Below, one piece after another: positions 1-13,168 of a stretch of DNA of 64,000 bases. Under the pieces are notes generated by a model, which was given only the letters and a program-made list of their open reading frames with translations, did no database searches and was not told where the DNA came from. Both the position numbers and the translations under genes were made by a program. Positions within the stretch are counted from its first letter, which is position 1, and each line of letters opens with the position of its first letter. The DNA comes from Certhia americana (lineage: Eukaryota; Chordata; Aves; Passeriformes; Certhiidae). The stretch covers positions 16,153,203 through 16,217,202 of the forward strand of contig CM031869.1 in assembly GCA_018697195.1 (NCBI GenBank), read 5' to 3'.

Positions 1-40
1 GTCTTTTTCCCTTTTGACTTTGTGTTGTGGTTTCAGTTCA

Positions 41-1445
41 TGTAGTGGTTTTGGTTCGCCAATTTGAAATTTCCCAATCAAGAGCAAAGCAGGTTTAAAC
101 TTAAAAGTAATAAAACTTTATTAACTAACACTAAAAGAAAAAAAAAAAAAAAACTAACAAGAATCACAATGAAATCTTCAGAATACTCCTCTTCCTTCCT
201 CACACTTTCTTTCCCACTGACAAGATACAGAAAACAACACTCAGAATTCTCAGTGAGTTTTCCACCTCTAAATTAGTCTTTCTTTAGTTCACTTAAGGAG
301 AGAAGCGTCTCTCATTACTATGGAAAAATTCCTCTACAGGAAAAGAATTCTCTCATGACTTCAATCTTCAGGAATAACAGCAGCCCAGAAAATCTGCATT
401 CGTGAAGCTCCTCCCATGTTCACAGCTGTGCCTCTGGGCCATATTGATGTATGGAGTTTTTATTTTTAAGCATAAACTTTTCAAAAGCAAGGGCTCTCTT
501 TATCTATCTTTAAGATCATCTTCATCTCAGGGAACAGAGATTCTCGTCGTCTTCTTCTTCTTTTGGGGCAAAGAGTCTTTATCACTTCATCTCTCTCTTC
601 AAACTTCTCATGGAATCACAGCCACTTCAACGTTGGGTCACTTTAACATCACATTCCTTTGCTCACATCTACAATCTGAACTTTCCATCTCCCCATACTT
701 CTCTATGGTTTAAAGGAAATATCTCAATATATTACAGTCCATTACCATGGCTTACAAGAGAATCTCAGCCTGGAAAATAAGGCAGCTCCCCATACTCCTT
801 TCATCTGAAATTCTACTCCGTCTTGACTGACCTTGATACCTTCATGTTGGTTCTTTAGGTGTCTTCACTCTGTCTTTTCTCTCACTCAAAAGAAGATGGA
901 GGCCTAGAAGTCCCAGCTACGTACTGGAAGAGCTAACAAAAGGTGTCTGGGCCAAAGCAGTTATGGGATTGGTTCCATCTATCAGTGCTGGAGCTGTGCC
1001 AGAATTTCAAGGCCTGCTGCATTCAATTCTGGCTGCACTGAGAGAGAGGGCTAGGATTTTTTAGTTCTGCCAGGGCTTAGCTGTGACATGCCAGGGGTTG
1101 ATGATCTCCCCCTCTCCCTGCCCAGCACTCACCGGGCCTGGCCCATCCTGGCTCGGTAGATCTCAGCAGCTGGTAACCAGCCAACCTTGGCTGAGGGCCC
1201 TGGCCTCTCCTCCCCTCTCCAACCAGCTACTGGCTATTGGGCTGGGGGGGGGGGATGGAACTCAGCCTGGCCTGGCCACACAAAGGGACTAAGCTGAGTT
1301 TTACCTTTTCCTTGCCAGAAACCAGAAAGAAAGATTTCTGGGATCTCACCTCAAAATGTATATTCACAAAGGTGTACCTATACTTTTCATTGGTTTAATC
1401 ATATGTCAACATTAAAAATTAGCCAATCAGGGCCAAACCAGGACA
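41..1445 (-). mobile_element. Long solo LTR, copy 1 of a family seen twice here
   Basis: The + strand starts TGTAGTGGTTTTGG and ends AACCAGGACA, so on the - strand the element runs TGTCCTGG...CACTACA with TG..CA ends. It aligns along its length with the element at 55383-57077: similar left edge, the same TTTATT (AATAAA on the - strand, at 117-122) near the left end, shared blocks such as TTTCTT..AGTTCACTTA.GGAGA, and a similar right edge. The - strand 5' end resembles the TGTCCTGGGTT start of avian endogenous retrovirus LTRs. No coding region was recognised. A near repeat (cagttc at 34-39, ctgttc at 1446-1451) lies one base off the left boundary, so the target duplication is uncertain. Confidence 0.65.
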
Positions 1446-3297
1446 CTGTTCCTGTGCTAGGAATTATTTACATGTGAAATTAGAACATTAATTTAATGTG
1501 GGTGGTTGTTAATGTCATGGAATAGAGATTTCAGTGAGCCAGAGATCTTTAAAGGTGACATTACGTTGTTATCTTTGATGTGATGGTAGCAGCAGTGGAA
1601 AAGGTAAAGTGGATGTTTTCATTGCAATGTAAGTATTTCTAACATCTTTACAGTCACTAGAAATGATCACTATTTTTACTTATAAACACCTAGAAATTCC
1701 AGGTGTGTTCTCATAACAGTGTGTAATAACACTAAAATAAGACACTGCAATTCACTGCATGTATTTTTTTTTAGAAATTATCTCTTCTGAAAATGGAACA
1801 GGCTTACTTAAACAGTAAATCCTTTGTTCTGTTTAAATAAGAAATACAACTAATAAAAAAACCCCCACACAGATTAAAAAGTGGCTGGCAAAGCCTGTTA
1901 CTGTGTATAATTCTGGGCAAGTACTTCCTGCCTTTTCAGCCTCTTGAGGCCAGTAATTTTTGTTCAGCTCCTGACCCAGGATCATGTGCAAGTCTCTGCC
2001 TGTATCTGTGTGCTTGGCTCTGTTGTCAAACTTGTAGCCCTTTGCATCTTTGCTGAAATCCATCAGTAGGAATCTTCAAGCTTTTTCTCAATCCTTTCCA
2101 GCTGTAAGTCAGTTTCCATCTGACTCAGGCCCTTTCATAGACTGTTCTATTCCCCAGCTTCCAGGAGTGAATGATATATGAGACAGGGCCAATAAGCATT
2201 ACTGGGATGGAGATGTAATGCATTCTGTTTCTCTCCTCTGCACAAGGATGCACTCTGACAAACATTCTCCAGCAGTTCTGGCCATTTAGTGACCCATGTT
2301 GAAAGCATGCATCATCGGTCATTCCAGTACTTCTCAAGAACTGAAGTTAAAGGTGAAAAAAATTATAGTCCTGTATCACTCCCTCTCCCTCAGCTGTTTC
2401 TCCCTTAGAGGAGAAAGCTGAAGGGCCTGTCTTTGGTCTCCCAGTTCCCTAAAGGTAGGGAAAACAGTCATCACCAGTCCTGGGAAGCTAGGAATGAAAA
2501 CAGGCTGAGAATATCATGGGGACATATTCCACACAGCCTCATGTTTAGGATTGTGTTACAGACGTTCTGGCTGAGGAACTCTTCCCTTCTTGCCCTTCTC
2601 TTTCGGTGTGGTGTAAAGCTCTTGGTGCAGTGTCAGCTCCCCACAGGCAGCACATGGCAGGGCAGGAACAGCTGCAGCTGCATGGCACCCCTTGCTTTGG
2701 GTTGATTACAGTTACTAATGCTCTGTAAGGAATTTGAAAGTAGGAGGTGTCATCTGACTGACTTCTTTGGCAACACCCTCCCCCACACTCCCTCAGGTCA
2801 TGTTCTTTAACTGCTGGTATGGGAGTGATCATGACTGTAAGTATAGAAGTGCCCTCCTTGAAATTCTGGAGCAGATGGCCATGAGAAGAAAGGGATACAT
2901 TTTTAGTGGAATGGGCAGATTAAAAGTGCACTAGTGTGTGAATTAGAACTTCTTGTTCTGCATTATGCGTCAGTGTTTGAAGAACTCAGGTGCTGAGCTG
3001 ACTTAGAAGTTTGTTAACCCTTTGAAAAGTGCAAGCCTTTGTAATAGTGATGCAACAGCTAGATAACAATTTTGCTTAGGTATTTTGCTAAGCACAAATT
3101 CAAATTATGAATGAGCCTTTCTTAAAAGAACATGGTAGACATACAAAAAGGATATACCAATATACCACACCATACTCCATGATTGCTGTGCTTCTGTTAA
3201 TTCTGTATAATTGTGTATATAAAAATGCAACACTACATGAGTTTTATACCTGTGATAAACAAAATTCCCTGTTTGTTCTTATTCAGTAAGAGTTAGT

Positions 3298-3875
3298 TGT
3301 TAATGTTGTGGTTATTTGTTACCAATCATTGTTAAATGTTGTTCTCTTTTTACCCTAGTCTGTGTTTGCCAGTTTCATGTTTGTATCCCCATGTTCCCAG
3401 AATCCTCCCGTCGGGAGCTACATTTGTTGCACCCCGACTGCTGCTCCCAGACGTCTTTGCGCACTGACTATATGCAAATAAGGGGCATTTGGCCTAAATC
3501 GGACTCCTAAAACCACAAAACAACGTATCATAGAACAATAAAAACAGCAGCACTACTCTGAGAAAACCTCAAGGAAGCATACACCAAGAGCTGAGTTCGG
3601 CCGTGTCGCCCTAAGTGCAAATAGTACCCAGGCAGAGAGACACCCTAGACCGACGAGCCCTCATTGTCTTCTGGTGCTCTCGTGAGGATAGAAGCCCCAG
3701 CTCTGCCTGCATTCCTGCGGACAAAGCTGCTTTCCTCCTCCTGTGTGCCACCTCTGGGAGCAGCGGCGGTGTGTGCGCGACCCGTCGGGCCCCCCCCCTC
3801 GAGCTGATCACTAATAAAGGCATTAAAAAGGAGAAAAAGCTCCTGCCCTTTTTCTTCATACCTGCATGCGTTCCT
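3298..3875 (+). mobile_element. Probable solo LTR
   Basis: A CpG-containing block in otherwise AT-rich intron, with retroviral LTR signals in order on the + strand: a TG start near 3298, an AT-rich promoter-like stretch (tatatgcaaat, about 3469), a C/G-rich middle, and AATAAA at 3813-3818 followed by a likely U5. No target duplication was found, so both boundaries are approximate. Orientation rests on the AATAAA, since the opposite strand lacks one at the equivalent place. A chance GC-rich segment is the alternative. Confidence 0.5.
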
Positions 3876-4937
3876 TCCCTTTCATCTTGCCTCTATCCCT
3901 TCAGACTCGCTCCCTACATCCATTGCTTTATCTGCTGGACAGAAGTTTGTTAGAAGCACTTAATATTCCATAGACTATTTTAAAATAAAATGAACAGAAC
4001 TGTTTCAATCTTGATGGAAATCCTCAGTTTTATTTCAAGAATTTTTGTTTGCCTTCAGTTTTTTTCCAAGATAAAATGCATTGATGATAAGCTGGTCTAA
4101 CATATCTCTGAAGAGGAGGAGCTTATGCGTTATGCATTTTCTCGAGCTGCAAGAGAGACTGTGGACTCTAACTGCTGCCTCAAATCCACCTTGCAAACCC
4201 ACAGGCCCCAGGTGGCCGTGCATGTCAAAAGTGCAGCTCCCAGAGCCAGGATGTGGCACTGAGTGCTGCCCTAGTCCATGGGGATACACATCCCATCCAG
4301 CTGCAGCAGGGGTAAAGGCATCAGGCAGCCATAGAGGAGAAGGGTACAAGCTTTGGGACCTCCACTGGCTGCAAGACAGGGGTTGGTTTTAAGGAAAAGT
4401 TAATGTGGTTCAAGAAAAATACATGCACAATATTTTCTAAACTGAATGGCAACATCACTGAAGCTGGGTTTGTCCTTCTACAGAGCTTGTAGCTGTCAAA
4501 GTTATTCTTCATTTATAACCATGGAAGTGTTGGCTGTGGAGGGTAGAGATTCCCTGATGCTCTTGAACCAGTTGTCAGGCTGCTTGATAGATGTTACAGT
4601 GTCTGTCATGGATTGTTACAGACCAAACTCTGTATACCTGATGAATGTTGCTTTCTGTTCTCTTGCTGTTTATTGTATATTCCCTTGCAAGACATTCCTC
4701 TGATGTATGTTGGAAAGCAAGACCTGTTGGATGATGAGGGATTCAGGCAGAATTGTACATCAGTCTCATGCAGGTTACTTTCTTTAGCAGAGAAAGTTCC
4801 CAAAACAAGGTAATAAAAAAAGCAACCCAACATCCTCAAGACTGAAACTATTCTGAAGTGTAATCTGAAGGGATTTAATTTTCACAGGAAGATTATTTAT
4901 TTTTCTTTCCAACAGTGGGAAATACAGCTGATATCTA

Positions 4938-5670
4938 TGTCTTGGGTTGCAGTGCAAGATGTAACCAAAAGTATGTATTCTATCACCATCTATTGAAACT
5001 GGGGCGGGGGTGGGGGGGTGGGGATGGAGTAATCCTCTGTTAACGATCCAGCTGCCAAAAAACAGCTAGGGCAGTTTTCTTTATCTCTTCCACAACCCAT
5101 TCTCTGTCCAGGGAGAAATCTTCTGCTAATGGGCCATTGAGTCTCACTTCATGACTGATAAAAGTTACATCATCCCATTGTGAGATGCTCCACACAGGGG
5201 GAGGAGCCAAGCCTTCCTACCTGGATACAAATCTGAGATTTGGAACATCAAGGCAGCCTTTTGTCCACTGGCTTCCCAGAGGAAGACCAGGCCCATCTAC
5301 ACTACCATTGGACCTTCAGAGGAAAACTACACCTATCTACAGGATAATTGCTTCAATGGAACCACATCTGCCACTCCAGGTGGACTGCAGCCACCATTTG
5401 ATTGGACTGCTACCAACACCCTGACCAACAGGGTTGTATTCTGACTCTGTCAGTGGGTTTTGTTGTTTTGGCGTTTTTTTAATCACTGCATTTTTATTTC
5501 AGTTCTCCTAATAAAGAACTGCTATTCCTATTCCCATTAAACATCATAAAAAATATATAGTCCCTTAATATCAAAATTATAATAATTCAGAGAGAGGGGG
5601 TTTACATTCTCCATTCCAAGGGAGACTCCTGCCTTCCTTCCTTAGCAGACATGTCGTTCAAACCAAGACA
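4938..5670 (+). mobile_element. Solo LTR, ERVL-like passerine type
   Basis: Begins TGTCTTGGGTTGCAG and ends CAAACCAAGACA, giving TG..CA ends. It holds a G-rich run at about 5001-5025, a polyadenylation signal AATAAA at 5510-5515 and a GT/T-rich stretch around it. The text matches my memory of a common songbird LTR family, but I cannot assign a library name with certainty. Flanks atcta (4933-4937) and atata (5671-5675) agree at 4 of 5 bases, consistent with an old 5-bp target duplication. No internal retroviral genes flank it, so it is a solo LTR. Confidence 0.8.
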
Positions 5671-6821
5671 ATATAATAGAAAATGCACACAGTAAGGATA
5701 CCTTTCTAAAGGAATTGGCATCCCTGCCTGCCCTGTTCAGGCGAGAGCAATGCCCCCATGTGCCTCCCTGTGTGCTATCTGTGTGCAGTCTGGAGTACAC
5801 AAGTCTCCTCAAGTTCTGTTTTTCATCTCTTCAATCCTGCCATTGCTTTACAAGCGCATTTCTAAGTGTTATTATTTTCCTGAGTGAAGTTGGGCATGCT
5901 GGGCTCAACACGAGGTTGGGGCATGCTTAAAGAGCTGACCCCTCCTGTGTGTGGTGGCCATCAAAAGTCTCTAAAGTAGGAACGTAATAATCTGACACTC
6001 AGGAAGAAATCATCATCAGATGTAATTGCTGTTTATCAAAAGGTAAAATGTTAACAAGTATGGGAAAGAAAATATTTCTTGCGTGTATACTCTTAAATGT
6101 AGCCATGAGAGGAAAACTTGTCTTTTGGTTTCATATGCAAATTTAGCAGAAAGAACAGAAAATATTTTGTGATTTACAAAAAAAAAAATTATTTCTTTTT
6201 CTTCTTCCTTCTCCCCACTTCTTTTCAGTATTTCTAAAGTGATACTATGAGGCTGTTTAAACGAGTTTTATTACAGTTAATTCCCCCTATCCTCAGGCAA
6301 GCTGTAGCTTTATGTACCAGATTTTTATTATACCCAGAAGCTTTCTGTCTGCTAATAAATAATGGTGGTTAATTTTATATTAAATAAATGTGGTTTCTTA
6401 TTGCAGCAGAAAGGAAAGTAAGTGTGGAGTTTTTTTCCCCCTTGCAATGCATGTTTAAATTATAGAAGTTAAATAGTGTGAAAACAAAACCAGCATTCAC
6501 TTTAAAGAGACATAGCCAGGTTAAGAAATAGTTTTTTGACTTGTACCATTAAAGATAACTTCAATTATCATTACACAAAAGATGTTTGAAATCTTGCAGA
6601 CAGATGTATTTAGTAATTTTTCATCTGGCCTGTGAGGAGCAGTCAGCTGTGGTTTCTGTTCCCATTGCTGCAGTGAGCTCCTGTGAGCAGTGCTAGCCTC
6701 AGTGTCCTGAGACCAGGTAAACAGCCTCAAAGCAGCATGTCCAGCCAGGGCAGGAGAGGGTAGGGCAGGGCAGTGATTTATTAAAATATAAATATCGATC
6801 GATCTAATATCGATACCCAAC

Positions 6822-7442
6822 TGTGACAGACAAAAGACTCTCTAACAGTTAAGTTAGAAAGTGTATGTTTATTGATGGCCAGGCAGCTTCGTGGGATAGC
6901 TCCCTAATACGCACTGCAAAGATACCAGGTAATTACAAAGCCTTTTATCCACAAGAATGTTGAATACACAAAATACAAATGCATATTCATACCCCTGTCA
7001 CCTCCTCTTCTCCGCTTCGTATGCTAATTGACAAAAAGGCTATTAAGCATGCGTAGTTTGTTTTCTGAAATGAGTCGGGGGTCTAATGTGGGGAGTGGTC
7101 ACCAAAAGGAGGAAGTAAAACTAGTCTTCCTCGTTCTAAACTTTCAACCTGTGATGGATACGTGATAAATGACTCCTTGGAGTTTCCTGTTCCCAAGACT
7201 GTTTCTAGAGATAGAGGGTCTGCAATCATCTTGTGTTTTTGGGGTCTATTGATCAATTTCCTTGTTTTTTGTTACAAGCCCAGCTTACACAAACATAAAC
7301 TTGACAGACAATGAGTTGTTAGATCCGGGATAGCTTATCTAAAATCCGGTCTCTCTCTTAACCATCCTCTGACTTTTAACTGATTTCAGCAAAGCTTATT
7401 TTTCCCAGCTAAGTCAGCAATATCTTCAAAATTAGTGTCTCA
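6822..7442 (-). mobile_element. Probable solo LTR, reverse orientation
   Basis: On the - strand the right order of signals is present: a GATAAAAGG TATA-like box (complement of 6941-6950), then AATAAA (complement of 6868-6873), then a CA end at 6822. The start of the element on the - strand is uncertain; a TG start at 7442 is possible. No clear 5-6 bp target duplication was found. Instead, near-identical 22-bp sequences flank the larger block (6751-6772 and 7444-7465), which is reported as a finding. Confidence 0.55.
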
Positions 7443-7448
7443 TCAGGA

Positions 7449-7600
7449 GAGGGCAGGGCAGGGCAGGGCAGGGCTGGGATGGGAAGGGATGGGCAGGGAA
7501 GGGATGGGAAGGGATGGGAAGGGATGGGAACGGATGGGAAGGGATGGGAAGGGATGGGGAGGGATGGGGAGGGATGGGGAGGGATGGGGAGGGATGGGAA
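7449..7600 (+). repeat. 10-bp minisatellite, GGGATGGGAA units
   Basis: After a short run of GGGCA repeats, ten consecutive 10-bp units fill 7501-7600 in exact register. Most read GGGATGGGAA; some read GGGATGGGGA and one has a C in the first position. The G-runs are all on the + strand, giving G-quadruplex potential there. No coding meaning is supported; the proline/serine-rich open frame on the - strand is a by-product of the repeat. Confidence 0.95.
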
Positions 7601-10600
7601 GTGTGTGACCTGAAGCTGACTGTGTGAATTCTGGAAGAGCCCATCAAGTTTTGAGCATGTGTCCTTCCACCAACCCCAGGGCAGTGTCTGAGATGGCTTT
7701 GCTCTGGTGAGATGTTAAAAAATGCTCATCTTTTTCACTGATTTGCCAAAGTATCATGGACACGCTGTTATTAGTAAGTCTTAAAATGAGAGTTGTGCTC
7801 CATCTTCCCATATTGATGCTGAACCCATTCTCACTGACGTGAAGCATCACTCATCTAGATACAGACCTGCCTGTGCTTTCATGGTTGTCTCCTTGTTTTC
7901 AGAAACATACAAGAACCACAAGAAAGCTATTTGAAAATGTAATGTTTTGAAATCTGGAATAATTTCACTTGGCTTAATAAATTTACAGTTGTAAAGGGAG
8001 ATATATCTTTTGACTGAGGAGGATCCTCAGGAATTTCAGGGTAAGGGGGTAAGGCTGCTTTTCTTGAACAAATTCAGTGAGAGGTGCTTTTAACTGGAAA
8101 CGGATAGCTATATAAATAGTCAATATAATAAATAGTCAATATAAATGGAACATAACTAACATTACTTTAAGCCCTCTTCTGCGATTCTTAAACGCACAGA
8201 GAGAAACCTTGAATTGAAGATGCATATCCAAATGTATCTTAATTAAGTCCTAATTTAAGTTGATTCTTTCTCTCTTAAAGGAAGGTTTCACACAGTTGAA
8301 AGGGTAAAACATTTAATTCGTCTATTTTATATGTGCCAGTCTTCCTGACAGCACTGCTGTGGCAGTCCCTGGCTCCCTGCAGCATCTGTGTGCCCATGGG
8401 AGGTGGTGGCAGTGCTGGTGCTGGGGTCTGTCACTGCACCTCGTGTGAGGGGCTGCTGTGGCTGAGTGTGCCTGAGAGCACTGTGGTTTAGGCACAAATG
8501 GTCCGTAGTGAAGCTGAGGCTGCCAGATCTGTCTCTAGGGCCAGAGGGGCAGTAGCGTCCTGTGCCCATATCTCAGGGCTGCTCCGACTGCAGACAGGAG
8601 TGAAGGGTCCCAGGTGCCAGAGAAGCACTGGCAGCTCACAGAGACTCCCTTTGTGTGTCTTTGCACTACAGTGATCTAGCTTTCTAGATCTAGCTACCTA
8701 TTATTCTGGGATGAGGCCAAAACTTAATTAAATTTCATATAGATAAAAAAATGAGTACTGACATTGCAAGATGAAATCTGAAGCATTCTGAAAGGGAAAT
8801 TTTTCTTCTTTATTCTTTATACAGACCATTTCAAATATTTCAAGCTAAGTATTTCTTCCTCCCTAAAATAAATAGGACTGTGCACCTGCAGACTGGTCAG
8901 GCTTCCCTAGGTTGATCCTAGACCAGAAGTTCCCATCACAGGTTGTGGGTCTTGGTTGCCTTTTCCATTTAGTGGTCCCCACCCTGATGTCATAACCCAG
9001 AGCAAAAGGGAAAGAGTCAAAGAGCTCCTCTGTGCAAGGTTCAGCTCTGGGATGAGCTTACCCATGATGGCATATTCATCTCAACCTGTTCCTTGTGCCT
9101 CTTGCTCTTTGGCAGATTTCCTCCTATGGATTGCATTAAAGCTCCTACACGTCTTCCTTAAAACAGAACGGAACAATCAGAATTATAAAATCTAATATAT
9201 TCAAATGTTTTCATGGCATCTTTAAAATCAACTGACTGGTAAGAGTGATCAGTGCACATGTGCACAACATTTGCTCTAATGACTCTTTTCCAAATTTTGC
9301 TTGCATTGCCAGCCATTCCCAGTACTCACGGGCACTCTATCTCCTCATCCTGGTTTAACATCTGTGCTGCTAAATGAAAGCAATCAGAGTCAGCATGAAA
9401 ATTTAATAAGCTGTGTTCTGGCATTGGTCATGTTCCTAATTATTTGTTTTCTGCCTGCAGAAGTCCTCAGACATTGTCAGCCGGAACAGCTCCAGTGTTT
9501 ACAAGCACTGGTGTTTATTAGTCTCAAATCGCTCTCTGTTGGTGGTATTTTGAAAAGAGACCAGATCTCTGAATTTGCCAATGGTTTTAGGGGACTGATC
9601 AAAGCCAGACCCCAGCCTGGGAAGATCTAAACTTCATGGCCTTCCTCTCCTAGTCAGAGAATTACTGAGTTTCAGAAGCAGAAAGATCTGTAGACAGATT
9701 AGTGGAATCTGAATCTTCTAACCCTGAGCCTGGCAAAGTTTTAGATAACTAAGTATTTTGGCTTCACAGCAACTCATCAAGTGTGTAGTTGGTTGCATTT
9801 ACATCCTAGCAGAGTGTCTTACAGTGGTTGTCCCTATTGGCCTTCCAGGAGAAGCAGAATAAGGACACAGAAAAATGGCAGGAAGTTTTGTGCTTGTCCC
9901 AAATAATCTTTTACTACAGCAACCCAAAGTTATAAGCACCAGCACCACTATCTGGGCCTAGTTTAGGAAATTGTTACGATATAGTGTGTTTCCTGAAACT
10001 CTCCTATCTTGTCTGGGCTTTCAGCTCCCTGCCTGTTTGCTTTGCTGCCTAGCTGGAGCTGCTGGTGGTTTAGGTCTTGCATGGGAGTTCAGGGAGGTCT
10101 CAGTTTCACTCCTGCTCTGGCGCTGCCACTGAAACACCACAGACCATGTGCCACTCATTCCCTTCCTTCCTCCCCCTTCAGTGGGATGGAGAGGAGAAAT
10201 GAAGGGACAGAAAGGTAAAGATCATGGATTGAGATAACAACAATTCACTAGAAACAGCAACAAAATAAGAAAACAAACAGTAACAACAACAGGAGAGGTG
10301 AACAATTCACACCCCTCAGATCATTCACTCCCTTCCTGAGGGAATAACCCCACGGCCCAGGTGTGTCCCTTCTAGCTGCTGCAAAAGTTAACCATCTCCT
10401 AGCCACGAAGGGGACACAGGGGAAGCTGAGGGGTGAAGGATGGGAAAGGATTTGTGGCTAAGACAGTTGAAACAGCTGTTCTTGGGAGCATCACCACAGG
10501 CCAGGTATGACCCTGGGGAAAGGGCAAAGGAATTCCTTGTAAGGAATAAACTGTTTGGAATCTTGAAAAAACTTGCTGCTTTCACACCAGATTCTTACTA

Positions 10601-11696
10601 ATGCCAAAGAATATAGTGCATTGGATAGGGTTTTCTAATTATTTTTAATTATCATCAGGAGCTGATATTTATTTGGATGAAAAGTTCAAGGGAGCAAATT
10701 CTCTCACCCTGGGCAGTGGTATGTATGTTTAGAAATCAGTACCTGATTTATAGCTGCCTGCATTCAAAATGCTCTGTGAAGAATCTGAGTACAGGTACCA
10801 AAGGAGCTTTATCTAAGTCAGGAAGACATATGTAGTCTGTACTTAAAGGAACATTGGTGGCATCAGGGTGGTTCAGGCAGTGTCCTTTTATATTAGTGTC
10901 CTGAAGCCTCTCTTGTGGTTCTGCTTCTTGTCAAACCAAAACTTGGGTTTTTGTGAATGTTTTTATGAAGAAGACATCCAAGCGCTATTGGTTGCTCAAG
11001 ATCAGGATCCATTTAAATGCCCAAAGTGAGGGTGCTGCCCATAGAAGCACATCTCCAGAACACAGCCCGTGCCCAGAGGGTGGCCCTGAGCTGTCACTAG
11101 TTTGTCCCCACCTGCACCATGTGTCATCAGAGAGTTTGTGAATAGCACCACACGTATTTCAAGACATTTCCTCTTACTGAAACATCTGGATCTGTATTGG
11201 AACAATACTTTTTGAGCAGTTTCTTCTGTGGAAATAGAGCTTAATTGGTACTTGTGTTCTGCTTAATTATGCTTCACATTTTGGAGCAATCTGTTCAACT
11301 TGAACAGTTCTGTGAAGTGGAAAAAGTGATCTGGGAAGTACTGACTCATTTGGATGGGAACTGCAGAGTGCTCATTTATAGTGGTGTTTCTGTCCTCAAT
11401 TCTGCCTGGACCAAACCAATTCTTTCTAGTCTTTATACAGGTGAATTGCCAAAATGCAGTGGTCCATTAAGACCACTTAATATGGCTAAGTTGTAAGAGG
11501 AAAACTGCTCCCACATTCACATTGCCAGTGTTGCTTTATATTTCTGTGGTAAGTTCTATTTTATACACTGCTGTTTCTGAAAGGAAGTGTATGCTTACAC
11601 ACACAAATTTCCTTAGTAAATGTGAGCAAACCCACATGTGTTTTCAGCTTGGGAAAAGAAATGTTTCTGTTTTAAAAACCCTAACCAAAGCATCAT

Positions 11697-11760
11697 TTAA
11701 AAAAACCCCAAAAAACAAAAACAAACAAAAAAAACCCCCCAACAAAATCCAAACAAACTG
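11697..11760 (+). repeat. A/C-rich low-complexity tract
   Basis: Runs of A broken by short C runs, with no regular unit. It follows ordinary intronic sequence, and the short open frame across it has a lysine/asparagine composition set by the repeat. No function is apparent. Confidence 0.85.
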
Positions 11761-13168
11761 ATCGTAAACTGACATTTAAGGTCAAAGTGGAAAAAAACAG
11801 ATAATTGTTTTTTAAGGATCCTTAGCATGAAATTGCTGTTGTGCAGAATTCCAGTGCAGGTTATGAGCATGCATGTATTACAGCTCTGCTCATCTGCTGC
11901 ATAGGTCCCCAGTGAAGAAGTAAAATTTTATGGAACTGGGTAATTTCAGAGAGAAAAATTCAAATTTCAAAGAGCTGCTGTGCTGTCAGTAGACTTTGAC
12001 AAACTGCCCACAAACATGGTGCAGGGGGGAAATGGCTTCTGGTTGTATCACAGTCATGAGAAAATTTGTGAGGAATAAAATTTGAAACAGTGCTCTGGCT
12101 GTCCCCACCTGGGGCTGCTCCTGCATCTCCTCAGACCTGTGTTTGGTGCTCCCCCTGCTCAGGGGACCTTGAAAAGGGCACAGTCAGGCCCTCTGTGGAA
12201 AGAGAATGCACACACTAAGAGACCTTAGAGGCACAAGTTCTCTGTCCCCAGATGAAAAGTCCCAATCGCAAATAAAACCTCAGCGGAGACTACAGCTTTG
12301 TGATGCACTGCAATTGTGCCCTTAAAGACTGTACATGATTGAGACTGATCTTACAAGGGGTTTATATGGTTTAACTTGTGTTTGTCCCTGTGCCATTACA
12401 ATTTTTTAAGTTCTCTTGTCAAGTCTGCAGCCAGTGCCCACTGTGTAATCCCACCTGTTCAAAAAAAGATGACTCTGAGGGGGGAGAAAGACCTTAGGTT
12501 TTACATTGAAGTTAAAACCTGCCGTAATGTACAAATACTCAGTTCTGCTTTTCCCATAATAACTCAGGGATAAAATGTCATTGAATTGGGCACTGAACTA
12601 ATTACTATTTTTGATGGCTTGATTTCACCCCATTATATAGTCATTGATTATTATTCTTCCAAAACCCATTTCCTAACTCAAAGCAAGAGCAAACCAGTCT
12701 AAATGGAAATTGGTACAGTCATAAATCAAGGACTTGAAGTGTCTGAGCTTTTCAATGACAAAAAACCCAAAAACATAGCAGCAATTCACAGAGAGAATAA
12801 GTCCATTTGTAATGCATTGTCTTGGCTAATCAGGGGTTTTTTGATAAATAACCTATGCTATAAAAGGAAAAAAAAATTAAGTTCACTTACCTAATTCAAA
12901 ATTCAGAAGTCTCTTATGACTGTTTCATGAAGTGCCCTCTGAAGAGTTTCTGATATTTTTTCTAAAAAAGTATCGTGTTTGATTGCTTGACATTCTTGTG
13001 GCTTTTCTTTTCCTTTGCTGCTTTGGAATCATAATCTTGCCTTGGTTCCAGCTCAACTTGTATTTCCCACCTGGGGAAAGCAGTTTAAGGCCAGTGGCTG
13101 CTGCCTGCATATCCTTTGTGTGCACTGGAAGGACACACTGCAGTCTCCTCCTCTGGGAATGGTCACAG

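Noticed and set aside
1833..2337. Two - strand frames with hydrophobic ends, considered as a small membrane protein or KCNMB1 exon
   Set aside because: Neither matches KCNMB1 or another family I know; no start context, splice sites or domain supports them.
7432..7647. Pro/Ser-rich repeat protein frame on the - strand
   Set aside because: It is the translated 10-bp minisatellite.
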